Positions 23,901 to 31,886 are shown, counted from the first letter of the stretch. The stretch: 33,006 nucleotides of DNA from Salpingoeca rosetta (GCF_000188695.1 NW_004754917.1:139246-172251); one strand, 5' to 3'. The notes: generated from the letters alone by a model not told the origin. A program made the numbers and translations.

Positions 23901-26900
23901 GAGGACGGTGCCTCGGAGACAACCGTGTTTGTCAGGCCAAGAACGCGTGGCATGTCGTTGACATCCTGCACGGCGATGGTGAAGAACTGCGTTGTGCTGC
24001 TGCCGACAGAATCGGTCGCCCGCGCCAGCAGCGTGAATGTCGGGGTCGTCTCAAAGTCAAGCGGTGTCGTCGTGACAACATCCGCAGTGCACAGGCCAGC
24101 ACCACCGGAGCAGGCGGTGGGCTGCGGGGTGGCGACGGCCAGGAATTCACCGCCAAGCAGAATCTCAAACGTGATGGTCTCATCCATGTCCTCGTCCGTG
24201 ACCGCGAGCGTGCCAACGAAGGTGCCGGCCACTGCGTTCTCCGGGACGGCCGCTGTTGCGTTGATGAGCACCAAGCCCTGTGGCGCGTCGTTGCTGTCGA
24301 CCACGCGAACAACGATGTCCGTCGTTGTGCTGAGCGGTGGGTCGTTGTCCCCAGGGCCGCCCGAGTCCTGCACGGTGATGGTGAAGGTGATGGTCGGCGT
24401 CGTCTCGTGGCTCACGACAACGTCCGGGCTGTCTGTGTTGTCGTAAACGAGTGCTGCACCGTCGAGTGCAAACACGGGCGCGACGTGTGGCGGATCGATG
24501 CTGTCAATCGCAAACTGGAGCATCTGGCTCGCGTCCTCATCCGTGGCCTGCAGCGTGCCGACGACGAACGGAAGCGCCGTCGTGTTCTCGGGAAGCCTGT
24601 TGCTGGTGATGGTGGGCGTTGTCGGGGCGTCGTTCCTGTCCTGCACAAACACGAGGATCTGCGATGTGGCGGAGAGGCCGCCTTGGTCCGTTGCGGTGAC
24701 GGCGACAACGAACACGGACCGCACCTCGTAGTTCAGCGTGGCGCCCGCTGCCAGCACCAGCTGCACCGTACGCCGGTCGCTGCCTGGAACGAGCGCGAAC
24801 TTGCCAGAGGCGTCGGTGAGCAGGAACGTGTGCGTGTCGTTGGCGATGCTGTCTGGGTCCTGCACGGTGAGCGAGCCGGCCACGGTGCCCGGGAGCGCAT
24901 GCTCGGAGATGGAAGGCACGCCGTTGGGGACGACAGATGTGGGTGACTCGTTCAAGTCTTGGACGAGCAGCGTGAACTGGTGTGACACGGCAAGGGAGCT
25001 GTCGCGAGCATCGCGCGCGGTGACGTTGATGACAAAGGACGACTGCGACTCAAAATCGAGTGCCGACCGGTCGACAAACAGCTGCTGGTTCTCAATGTAG
25101 GCGACGCCGGCTGGGGACACGTCAAACACAAACGGTTGCGGGTCTGCGGTGGCGTCGGCCGTGTCCGGATCCAGCACGCGCACGGCGCCCACCAGCCACG
25201 GCTGTGCTGCTGTTGTGGCGTGTGCTGGCTGCTCTGGCACAAGGAACTGCTGCAGCGGCTGCTGCGACGTGTCGTTGATGGCGTGCACGACCACGTCTGT
25301 GGGCGGCTCGTTGATGTCAACGACGCTGATGTTGAAGGTGGACGTGACGACGGCGCCGTTGTTGTCGATGGAGGAGATGGATGTGGTGACGACAGGGTTG
25401 GCCTCGTGGTTGAGCGGCACTGCAGACTTGACCAGCAGCATGTCGCCCATGATTTGAAAGGCTGCAGCGGCTGTTGAGCCTTGCGGAGACACAAGTGCGT
25501 ATGTGAAGGTGCCACCAGCATCTTGGTCCACGGTGCTGATGCGGGATACGAGGGTGCCGGCTGGCGTGCTGGTGGTATCAAGCAACACGGCTGTTGGCGC
25601 GTCGTTGTTGTCCTCAACGTTGATGCGCACATGCGCACAAGAAAGTCAGCCGACAGCTGGGAAATGGTGCCGTTGTCTGTTGCACGCACGACAGCCTCGA
25701 TGGCCGACCCATCCACCTCAAAGTCAAGTGCACGCGTGATCTCCAGAGTGGGAGAAGCTGCACCTGCACCACCACTGCCACCACTGCTACTGCCACCATT
25801 TGTTGTTGCCACGACAATGACACCGGGTGGTGTTGATGAGAGCACCTGCAGCGTGTGGCTCTGGTGGGTGTCTGGGTCTTCCACAGTGACAGTGACGAGA
25901 GGCAGCGGGAAGGTGTTCTCTGGCACGCGCGTGGTGCTGAGGGAGATGCGTTCTGGCGGCCTGTTGGTGTCATCACTGCACGTCGGGCCACCCCACTCGC
26001 CGACACATGCGCACTCAAACGCGTTCACCAGGTCCGTGCACACGCCGCCGTTCATGCACGGCTGGGCAGCGCACTCGTCCACCTCCACACACGTCCCTTG
26101 AAACGTGTAGTTGCCTGTCGCCGTGCAGGTAGCCGTGTAGGTGGCGGTAGCCTGTGCATCGCCCGTGGTGGTGTAGCCATCATCGCACGTGTACAGCGCC
26201 TGCTGCTGGTAGGTGCGGGGCTGGTCTTGGCTGGCCACGGTGGCAAAGGGACGAGAAGGCGGCAGCCCACACGACAGCACATCGCACGAGCGCCCATCCG
26301 CTTGCAGCTCAAACCCGGCAGGGCAGGAGCACTCAAACGACCCAATTGTGTTGGTGCATGCGTCTTGGCACGCCGTGCTGAACGACTGCTGTTGCCGGTT
26401 GCGGCCGTGTAGGCTGCATACGCGTCTGGGTCGCACTCGTTGACGTCATGACACGCCAGCTCCGTGTTGGTGTAGGTCTGATCGGCCCGGCACGTGCGGG
26501 TGAACGAGGTCATGTAGGCAGGCGTACTGTCTGGCGGAAGGAGCGTGGTGAGCGTGCTGCCGGATGTGGTGTTGTAAACGACGTTACCGGAGTGGCACGA
26601 GTACACAACGGAGTCCTCAAAGTGGACGTCCACCCCTGGTGACCGTGACGTGATGGTGGCTGCATCCGCAGTTGCCGGTGCTGGGCACTGCACGCGTTGG
26701 GCGCACAGGTCGCCCTGGAAGCCCGTGCCTTCGCAGGAGCACGTGAAGTCTGCCACGAGGTCTGTGCAGGTGCCGGGCCCACAAGGGTTGGGGCTGCAGT
26801 CGTCGATGTTGTCGGCACACGTGTCGCCCTCAAACCCGGTCGGGCAGGCACACCCGAATGCCTTGATGCGAGTGCCGGCAGGAAGGGCCGTGGTGACGTC

Positions 26901-28578
26901 GTAGGTGAGCGAGTCACGGCGCGCCGTTGCTTGCGGGGCGGTCGCAGATGTCGGGTGGACGATGGTGAAGATGCTGGTGGCAACGCGGTACTCCACCTCT
27001 GCCAACACGCTTGAGTTGCCGGGCACCTGCTCGCTTGCCAGCGCGTGCACGCAGCGCTCGTCGGTTGTGGATGTCACGCCCGTGGTCTGCCACACGCTAG
27101 CGGTGTTGGGGATGCTGGACAAGGCGGTGAGGGTTGCCTGTCGCAGCTGGGCGGCGTGGACGTGGGTGGCGGTGTGGTGCCGCCTGTGGCAGACGGGTTT
27201 GTGGTGGTCGTGGATGTGGTGGCAGAGGGGCGGATGATGGTGAGCGGCTGGGAGGAGAGGGTGCTCCCATCCGTCATGTGCAGCACAATTGGGCTTGGCG
27301 AGACGGGGATGGCGGCGGTGGAGCGGAGGTCTGCCCGCTGCAGCCGCACGCGAATGCTGGACTGGATGACAGCTGTCTCTGTGATGAGGAGGTTGCCAAT
27401 GGTGATGTTGTCGATGGGCAGGGTGCTGAGGTCGCGGTCCTGCGCCACGACGAGCACGTCCACCACGTCAAGCGCCGTCTCCGTGTCGATGGTGTCTGGG
27501 AAGAGCTGGACAGCGTACGTGCACGTGCGATTGTCGCTGCTGAGCATGCTGTCGGGTGCAGTGCACGCGCACGCGTACGAGCCGTTGGTGTTGATGCACT
27601 GCTGCTCACACTCGTTCAGGGCGACCGACGCGCACTCGTCAATGTCCACGCAGGTTGCCGATGGTGCACCGAGTCTGCCGCTGGCGGTGCAGGTACGAAA
27701 GACCAGCGCAGGCCCGTCCTCGCTGGCGGAGCTGCGAAACCCAGAGAGGCACTGGAAGACGGCACGCTCGTCGTAGGCGATGCTGTTGGCTGGCGGCTCC
27801 GGGAACAGCTGCGCGCTGAACTGCGGGGTGGTGTCTTGCGTGACGTTGCAGGTGATGAGGTGCTGGCATTGCGGGCCAGTGAACCCTGTTCCTGTACAGT
27901 TGCACGCGTACGCTGCCGGAGTGTCGATGCATGTTCCATGCACGCAGGGCGCAGACGCACAACCATCCTCGGCCTCGTACACGCGCAGGAGCTGCGCGGA
28001 CGTGATGTCAACGCCATCTGCAAAGCTGAGTGAGAGAGCTGCACCAGAGGGGTTGGCTGACACGTCGCCGCGAAGCAGGGTGATGGCGGCATACGGGTCT
28101 TCCGTATCTGGATTGCTGCTCGGGGCCGTGACGAGTGATATGACGGATTGCGGGTCGGGAACTGTTTGTGCCCCGTAGCTGAGGGCTGTGACCTGCGCCA
28201 ACGTGTAGTTTGCAATGGCTGGCGAGGAGAGGCGCACCTGCGCGCTGCCCATGGCTGAGAACTCAACCTCTGTGGGCGACACGCCACCCTGAATGGTGTG
28301 TACTGCACCAGGCAAGGCCGTCAGTGCTGCCTGACTATGTCGCAAGCAGTGCAAGTGCACTTGCAGACGCCGTTGGTAACGGTTGGCGTCGTTGCTTGTG
28401 TCGTGCACGCTGCTGCTGGTGGTGGTGGTGTTGTCTTGTGTGCTGTTGCTGTGGTTGTGTTGTGTGCTGCTGCCTTTGTTGTTGTGTGTGTTGATTGCAG
28501 CGTGCTGGTGATGCATTACGGCAGCTGCTGTGGCTGCAGCTGTCGATATTAGGGTCACGATGGCTGAGGGCACGACAT
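1..28578 (-). CDS. Giant cadherin/EGF/CCP/TMEM132-like adhesion protein, 3'-partial, frame-disrupted in its 5' third
   Basis: Predicted cell-surface or secreted adhesion protein of at least about 9,500 residues. Domain order: EGF and CCP blocks, about 36 cadherin repeats, EGF/CCP, receptor-L-like solenoid, TSP3-EGF, TMEM132-like module, Ser/Thr stalk, second TMEM132-like module. Cadherin repeats are recognised by recurring linkers (DVNEPPT, DANDAP, DRNDAP), DFE or DYE strands and AxDxD motifs, which are calcium ligands in the family. The coding frame is constant from about 20.85 kb to position 1. Between 27.15 and 20.85 kb the homology hops between frames at eight places and crosses one TAA. 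No stop or transmembrane segment is visible on the left, so the C-terminus is missing. The start is uncertain: the first in-frame ATG is at 28514-28516, but ATGs at 28576-28578 and 28624-28626 would give a better signal peptide if one C is missing near 28569. The domain identities are strong; the single-gene model across the breaks is inferred. Confidence 0.85.
340..612 (-). other. Dockerin-like paired calcium-binding motifs, copy 2
   Basis: The first loop reads VGDVNGDCAFNVNDAAFALA and the second TLDFNRDTALSVHDVLYA, about 45 residues apart. Both fit the D-x-N-x-D-x-x-[FL]-x-x-x-D F-hand pattern. The spacing is slightly longer than in copy 1. The Cys after the first loop Asp is conserved in both copies (ADCVF, GDCAF), which is unusual for bacterial dockerins. 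Confidence 0.7.
860..1228 (-). other. Cohesin-like domain, copy 2
   Basis: It opens with LGDVDLGPTTTNPSPTLVVG, closely matching the GDVDLG opening of copy 1. It continues with RSLQLRVNVQGRRFGGFELE, a DDAIVDVEAITPA turn, and a late ASVRLRGVALGASPLQVRVV strand pair. As in copy 1, a basic site and a dockerin-like pair follow. Confidence 0.6.
4690..7650 (-). other. Mucin-like Ser/Thr stalk with SG-x-EP islands
   Basis: About 985 residues are almost only Ser and Thr. Long poly-Thr runs are encoded by ACA/ACC/ACG repeats, with (Ser-Thr)n and poly-Ser runs between them. About 13 short islands of the form SGMEPT, SGTEPV, SGFEPT or SGAETT punctuate it, near 4870, 4985, 5222, 5414, 5745, 5799, 5995, 6248, 6298, 6550, 6600, 6964 and 7024. 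Such tracts in surface proteins are normally O-glycosylated and act as extended stalks. The stalk separates the two TMEM132-like modules. On the DNA level it is a set of trinucleotide and hexanucleotide repeats, so its length is likely variable between strains and prone to collapse in assembly. Confidence 0.88.
8165..8392 (-). other. Dockerin-like paired calcium-binding motifs, copy 1
   Basis: The first loop reads LGDTNADCVFSIKDVSYLQ and the second DVDRNGVIDARDSSLLLRI, separated by about 35 residues. Each has D-x-N-x-D-[CG]-x-[FI]-x-x-x-D followed by a helix with Leu, the F-hand pattern of type I dockerins. It lies just after a basic RTRR at about 8408-8419. Confidence 0.7.
8530..8905 (-). 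other. Cohesin-like domain, copy 1
   Basis: The stretch begins VGDVDLGELCGPPLVKSG and has VAVPVWVNTGARAAALVDLHV, YNPSALRAVSA and a late VAVIAFEVLDD strand. This is the pattern of a cohesin beta-sandwich: V-x-V-P-V near the start, a Y-[DN]-P-x-x-L turn, and an ending with A-x-[IL]-x-F-x-V. Bacterial cohesins bind dockerins. Here a dockerin-like motif follows about 45 residues later in the same chain. Confidence 0.6.
12230..12475 (-). other. Thrombospondin type 3 repeat plus EGF
   Basis: The segment reads DDCPAERADTDGDGVFDD, then KDNCPRVFNPQQRDSDSNG, then IGDVCDC. It has the Asp-rich spacing and Cys positions of thrombospondin type 3 calcium-binding repeats. An EGF-like module (CANGGTCVQD to CPVEFEGPTC) follows at once. 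TSP3 repeats bind several calcium ions and stiffen extracellular proteins. The module sits between the L-domain-like solenoid and the first TMEM132-like module. Confidence 0.88.
12480..13285 (-). other. Receptor L-domain-like solenoid
   Basis: About 265 residues follow the EGF block. They begin with an ARDCFLDQ segment and N-glycosylation-like sequons, then a run of short beta-helix-like repeats. Turns read LSNLQRVAGVLALRNND, LANLTWVGGLVLENNA, LSALTTIGGELVV, and later VDGDILVRDNTVL and YGGSWVIANNSNLCFIG. The pattern L-x-x-L-x-x-[VI]-x-G-x-[LV]-x-[LV]-x-x-N matches the receptor L domains of EGFR and insulin-receptor-like proteins, which bind ligands in animals. A ligand here is unknown. The alternative is a BspA-type or other leucine-rich solenoid; the closing Cys and the AsnAsn ladder favour the L domain. 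Confidence 0.7.
13290..13850 (-). other. EGF-EGF-CCP-EGF block after the cadherins
   Basis: Four Cys-rich modules are in one frame. The first EGF begins CDATRCFNGGDCV and ends CPPGYDGQRC. The second is a calcium-binding EGF starting NVDECAQQ and ending CTGTGFRGDVC. A four-Cys CCP/sushi-like module follows at about 13.62-13.40 kb. A third EGF (DDCLAEPCLNGGLC to CPPGFSGERC) ends at about 13.29 kb. This repeats the EGF-CCP-EGF theme of the N-terminal block on the other side of the cadherin array, so the array is bracketed by like modules. Confidence 0.88.
13850..20852 (-). other. Cadherin repeats 16-36, intact segment
   Basis: Twenty or so cadherin repeats are in one frame, with linkers near 20.72, 20.40, 20.04, 19.73, 19.39, 18.79, 18.44, 18.11, 17.77, 17.45, 17.11, 16.79, 16.44, 16.10, 15.75, 15.42, 15.12, 14.81 and 14.14 kb. 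Typical linkers read TDANDAP or EDVNEPP. The repeat ending at 18.79 kb is about 100 residues longer than the rest because of a Thr- and Gly/Asp-rich insertion. Some linkers are divergent (LDEPEAP, TDVDEPV) and may bind calcium less well. A gap of N removes the boundary between repeats 34 and 35. The last repeat ends at about 13.86 kb in IDEVDCDATRC and passes directly into EGF modules. The count of 36 is mine, by eye, and could be off by one at the gap. Confidence 0.88.
14334..14563. other. Assembly gap of 230 N
   Basis: A run of 230 undetermined bases interrupts the cadherin array. Homology on the right side stops in the DYE strand of one repeat (QDYEGLIAS), and on the left it restarts within the next repeat near SSASSSSSMANG. 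A typical repeat spacing of about 325-335 bp from the linker at 14.81 kb to the one at 14.14 kb leaves room for two repeats (about 670 bp observed), so the gap size looks plausible. The frame is preserved at the stated size. Confidence 0.97.
23636..23638 (-). other. In-frame TAA between cadherin repeats 7 and 8
   Basis: The codon lies in a cadherin linker that otherwise reads TFTLTV-stop-DVNEPPTAIAL in one frame. Other linkers have Gln, Val or Glu at this place (VQDVND, VVDVNE, VEDVNE). A CAA-to-TAA change would explain it. The frame is open and homologous on both sides. Confidence 0.9.
25623..25638. repeat. 8-bp tandem duplication causing a frame change
   Basis: ATGCGCAC is present twice in direct tandem on the plus strand. 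On the minus strand the cadherin homology passes from one frame (ADFLVRM) to the next (VRINVEDNNDAP) exactly here. Removing one copy would restore a continuous linker. The 8-bp insertion is a typical slippage product and is not a homopolymer miscount. Confidence 0.92.
25965..27990 (-). other. EGF-CCP-EGF block, three rounds
   Basis: Three rounds of EGF-like, CCP/sushi and calcium-binding EGF modules are seen. Round one starts at about 27.97 kb with a six-Cys EGF, a four-Cys CCP (about 27.86-27.65 kb) and a DIDECA-type EGF (27.65-27.52 kb). After an intervening region with Thr-rich residues near 27.2 kb, round two has an EGF containing NIDDCSPNPCGPGTC, a CCP at about 26.69-26.47 kb and a DVNECD EGF. 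That EGF continues across a frame change at about 26.39 kb into CQDACTNTIGSFECSC. Round three has a CCP at about 26.28-26.09 kb and an EGF with VDECAAQPCMNGGVC at about 26.08-25.97 kb. Such modules are typical of extracellular adhesion or signalling proteins; calcium binding is expected from the D-x-[DN]-E-C motifs. Frame changes at 27.15 and 26.39 kb interrupt the block. Confidence 0.85.
27985..28578 (-). other. N-terminal region of the giant gene: possible signal peptide and His/Asn/Thr-rich segment
   Basis: In the frame that leads into the first EGF there is a hydrophobic stretch (AIVTLISTAAATAAAVM) at about 28565-28514. It is followed by a low-complexity His/Asn/Ser/Thr segment to about 28340, then a globular-looking region rich in Val, Ser and Thr (for example VEFSAMGSAQVRLSSP). 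The codon at 28571-28573 is GTG, not ATG. No upstream ATG exists in this frame for at least 100 bases. Two explanations are open. A missing C in the CCC at 28568-28570 would join the ATG at 28578 or 28626 to the hydrophobic stretch. Alternatively, a spliced first exon ends at an acceptor such as the CAG at about 28338-28340. Signal-peptide function is an inference. Confidence 0.45.
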
Positions 28579-28708
28579 GGTGATGAGGCGTGCCGTCTCC
28601 TGGATAGCTGTGGATACGGGTACCATGCGCGTGCTGACCACGGCATGGTTGAAGACTGGTGCTGCCGAGGCCAGATGTGCTGCCGTGTAGGGTAATGTGC
28701 GTTTTCGT

Positions 28709-28840
28709 GATTGTGTGTGTGTGTGTGAGTGATTGCGTGTGCGTGTGTATGCGTGTGCGTGTGTATGCGTATGTGTGTGGGTGCGTGTGAGGCAGAGCAA
28801 GTGTACGTCACAAAAGTGTGTGTGTGTGTGTGTGTGTATG
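28709..28840. repeat. TG/TGCG simple repeat cluster
   Basis: Two TG-type tracts (about 28714-28792, with GCGTG and ATGCG interruptions, and 28816-28838, perfect) lie in the 5' flank of the giant gene. Translations of this region are His/Thr repeats and have no coding value. Confidence 0.85.
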
Positions 28841-29310
28841 AGGATGAACGGAGAAGGCAACGCTTCTTGCGCATGCATGGAGCAGCACCACTCGCTCGCT
28901 TTCTCTCTCTCTCTCTCTCCGTCTGTGTGCTGCTTGCCATTATTGCAAGCCACAGCTAGCTTCCATGCTGCCGTTGCATACGCTCACCAGGTGAAGAAGG
29001 CCAGACGTTATGAAGGCTGCGTCTTGCCGCAGGAGTGTAATCCACAAAAAAAAAAGTTGATCAGAGAGAGCCCTGCCCAATGGGAAGAACAGGACAGCAA
29101 GGAGAGCAAGGAAGGGGGAGGGAGAGAAGAGGCAAGGCAAGTCAGCAGGATGACAGTGATGCGTGAGTTGGTGATTGTTGCAGGTCTCGCACGTGATGAT
29201 GGCACGAACAACCATGCATGCAACGAAGCATCAATGGATGCAAGCGTGCTGCACAACAAGGGCAGTCGTGGTCGAGCAACGGCAGCAAGCAAGCATTGAG
29301 GGTGTGCGAT

Positions 29311-29360
29311 TGTGGTTGTGGTTGTAGGGTTGTGGTTGTGGTTGTAGGGTTGTGGTTGGG
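29311..29360. repeat. 20-bp minisatellite, 2.5 units
   Basis: Two identical 20-base units at 29311-29330 and 29331-29350 are followed by half a unit. The unit is G/T-rich and contains GTAGGGT. Confidence 0.85.
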
Positions 29361-29847
29361 GGAGCACAACATTGGGAAGCAACGACGACAAGGGTGGTGC
29401 AAGAACAACCGGAGCAAACCTTGTTGTCTGCTTGGATGGTTGCAAGGAAGCGTCACAGCTTTCACTTGACTTGTCAAACGCTGTGAGGACACCTGCCACG
29501 CATGCAGCGCAGATAAAGATAGAAGACAGTTGCGTGTTTGCTTGTTTGCTGTGCTTGCTTGGCTGATGATAGCTGGTTCGCGATGGGGTGCTCTGTTGGG
29601 TGTGCGACGCGAAGGATGGGATGCGAGGAGGCCAACAAACCAATAAGCTCAGCAGCCAACAACAGGTGCGGCCGAGCAAGCAAGCAAAGGTGGGCAGCGT
29701 GGATTCCACTGTTTGTGGCGTGTGTGCAGGTGTTGTTGTTGTGTGTGTGCTTTTGCCTGCAGGCACGCACCGCACTTCTTTCAATGTGTGTGAGTGTTGT
29801 TTTGCCCTTGCAATTTAAAAGATTTTTTTATTTTATCCGCTGCAACT

Positions 29848-29857
29848 GGCCAATCAG
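29848..29857 (+). promoter_or_regulatory. CCAAT box upstream of TBCE
   Basis: GGCCAATCAG matches the NF-Y/CBF consensus around CCAAT. It lies about 175 bases before the TBCE start codon, directly after an AT-rich patch, in the shared region of two divergent genes. The match is exact, but function is inferred from position only. Confidence 0.4.
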
Positions 29858-30028
29858 CGTGCACCAAGCAAAAGCAGTCCGTTTTTCCAACTTTTTCTAT
29901 TTTTTGCTTCAGGCTGGGCCCGTCCCACACAGCAGAAACGGCTGAGAAGGACGACAGAAACAGCTGACGCTGATGACGAGACAACACAGAACGAGCACAC
30001 AACAGCAGCGGCAGCAGCAGCGGAGGAG

Positions 30029-31511
30029 ATGACTGTCTTGGGAAGGGTTAAGGTTGGAGCAGAGCGAGGCACCGTCCGCTACGTCGGTCAAGTGCAGGGT
30101 GCACAAGGTGGGCGATGTGGTGTGGTGTGTGGTGTGGGTGTGTGCTGCGCTGTGTTGTGTGGATGTGGTGTGTGTGCTGTGTGTGTGGTGTGGGTGTGTG
30201 CTGCGCTGTGTGTGTGCTGTGTGTGTGCTGTGCTGGCCGTGATCCCCTCACCCTCACTCTGTGCCTCTCTGACTCTGCCTCTGTCTCTGTCTCTCAAACA
30301 CTGCGTCTCTCCTGCCTCAGGAACGTGGTACGGGATTGAGTGGGATGATCCAAGCCGAGGGAAGCATGATGGATCACACAAGGGCGTCAAATACTTTGCC
30401 TGCAGGTATGTACATATGTGTGTGTGTGTGTGTGTGTTCGGGTGCATGTGAAAGAGGGGTTGTGGGACGAAATATTGCATCGTGTAGAACAGGTTGCGTG
30501 TCAACTGACCGATACGTCAGCGTGCGTTCAAAATAACGTTGGAGGGTGTCTGTGTGTGTGCAAACGTGCCTTCGTTCACACATCAGCACACAGACACACT
30601 CTCTCACCCCATCCACTTCCCTACCTCCCTCTTTCGTCTCCATCACACACTCATGAACGTGCCACGTTTCCCGTCTCATGTCCTCCCCCTTCGTTCCACA
30701 CTCGCACCTACGGACACAGTCATGCGACGGGAGGGTCCTTTGTGAAGGAGAAGAAGGTGAACCGGGGCGTGTCGTTTCTGCAGGCGCTGGAGACGCGTTA
30801 TGGGGAAGAGGAAGCTGCGTCACACGTGGAGGTGAACGTGCGACAGCGGATCGAGGTGGAGCTGGTGGGCGAGGACCGCGTACGCTCTCGCATCCAGCGA
30901 CACGACGAGCTGCGAGAGGCGCAGCTACGCGACATGGACATCAACGACACTGTGGAGGACACGCTTGCTGAACGCTGTCCCAACGTGAACATCCTTGATC
31001 TCTCCTTCAACCTCATCTGCAAGTGGTCCACGGTCGTCGCCATCTGCAAGCAGCTCCCGCGCCTCACGTCCCTCAACATCAGGTGCAGTGTGCGCTGTGT
31101 GCATGTGTGTGTGCGTTGGGGGGAGGGGCCAAGGAGCAGCTGTATGTGCTGGGCGTGTTCATGCTGTGTGACTGTGTATGTGGTTGCGTCATTGTGCGTG
31201 TGTGTGTGTGTGTACATATGTGTGTGTGTGTGTGAGTGTGAGTGTGACTGTGTGTGTGTGACTGTGACTGTGTGTCCTGTGTGCCTCCTCTTTCTCCTTC
31301 CTTTCTCTCTCGATGTCTGTTGCTGTCTGCAAGGCCACTCACGGCTGGTGCGAGTGCTTCATCCGCTGTCTCATGTTCTCGTGCTGTCTGTTGTGCAGCG
31401 GCAACCGCCTTGACTTTGACACCATCGACGAGGAGACTGCGGCCTTCCACGACGTCACGTGTCTCTACCTCTCCCACATTCCGGGCCTGCAATGGGATCA
31501 GGTGAACGCAC

Positions 31512-31582
<71 letters not shown>

Positions 31583-31624
31583 GGCAGTCAGACAGTCAGA
31601 CAGTCAGTCAGACAGACAGACAGA

Positions 31625-31658
<34 letters not shown>

Positions 31659-31807
31659 ACGACTGCCACCGCTTGCTTGTGTTCCCATGAGTGCGCTGAC
31701 GATTTCTGCTGCTTGGTGCCAGGTTGTTCAAATTTGTCGGCACATGCCAAACTTGACAGAGCTCCACGCCTGCGAGAACGGCATGGAGCACATCAAGTAC
31801 GCTGCTC

Positions 31808-31886
<79 letters not shown>

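Larger units (their letters stand above)
20852..25970 (-). other. Cadherin repeats 1-15 and most of 16, frame-disrupted segment
   Basis: About 15.5 cadherin repeats follow the first EGF/CCP block. The linkers fall near 25.62, 25.31, 24.95, 24.63, 24.29, 23.95, 23.63, 23.33, 22.99, 22.66, 22.34, 22.05, 21.72, 21.34 and 21.00 kb. Each repeat is about 105-115 residues and carries a PEN-type start (VPEN, LPEN), an internal A-x-D-x-D motif and DFE or DYE before the last strands. These correspond to the calcium-binding positions of classical cadherin repeats. The reading frame changes at 25.63, 23.42, 23.12, 22.90, 22.69 and 20.85 kb, and a TAA lies at 23636-23638. Homology resumes at once after each break, and the linkers stay evenly spaced, so little sequence is lost. 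Confidence 0.85.
28580..30028. other. Intergenic region between the divergent genes
   Basis: This is about 1.4 kb with no convincing coding sequence on either strand. It holds TG/TGCG-type simple repeats (28709-28840), a CT tract (28901-28920), an A9 tract near 29045, a 20-bp minisatellite (29311-29360), scattered TTG/TGC runs, and an AT-richer patch with T and A runs at 29815-29910. Both 5' untranslated regions and both promoters must lie here. A spliced 5' exon of the giant gene could also be hidden in it. Confidence 0.6.
30029..30790 (+). other. TBCE: CAP-Gly domain of TBCE (exons 1-3)
   Basis: The domain is assembled from exon 1 (RGTVRYVG), exon 2 ([20 protein letters not shown] and KYFAC) and the start of exon 3 ([13 protein letters not shown]). 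The GKHDG signature stands where other CAP-Gly proteins have GKNDG; GKHDG is usual in cofactors B and E. It binds the C-terminal acidic tail of alpha-tubulin in the family. Confidence 0.93.

Noticed and set aside
20852..27151. Short introns as the explanation for the frame changes
   Set aside because: Cadherin and EGF homology is continuous to within a few residues at each break, leaving no room for introns of the size seen in TBCE. Minimal introns of 10-20 bases are not plausible.
117..27800. Many plus-strand open frames of 200-500 codons over the cadherin and TMEM132-like regions
   Set aside because: They are Ser/Thr/Val/Arg-rich antisense shadows of a GC-rich coding strand, with no domain pattern of their own.
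28940..29215. Minus-strand 91-codon frame with a hydrophobic stretch (FLALLAVLFFPLGRALS)
   Set aside because: It could serve as a signal-peptide exon for the giant gene, but no convincing donor, phase match or homology was found, and much of it is low-complexity.
29311..29360. G/T-rich minisatellite with GTAGGGT as a possible internal telomere
   Set aside because: The unit is 20 bases with only one GTAGGGT each, 2.5 copies, and not a regular telomeric hexamer.
31513..31660. CAGA/CA array as a CRISPR-like or transposon repeat
   Set aside because: It is a simple microsatellite inside a spliceosomal intron with no spacers, terminal repeats or coding capacity.
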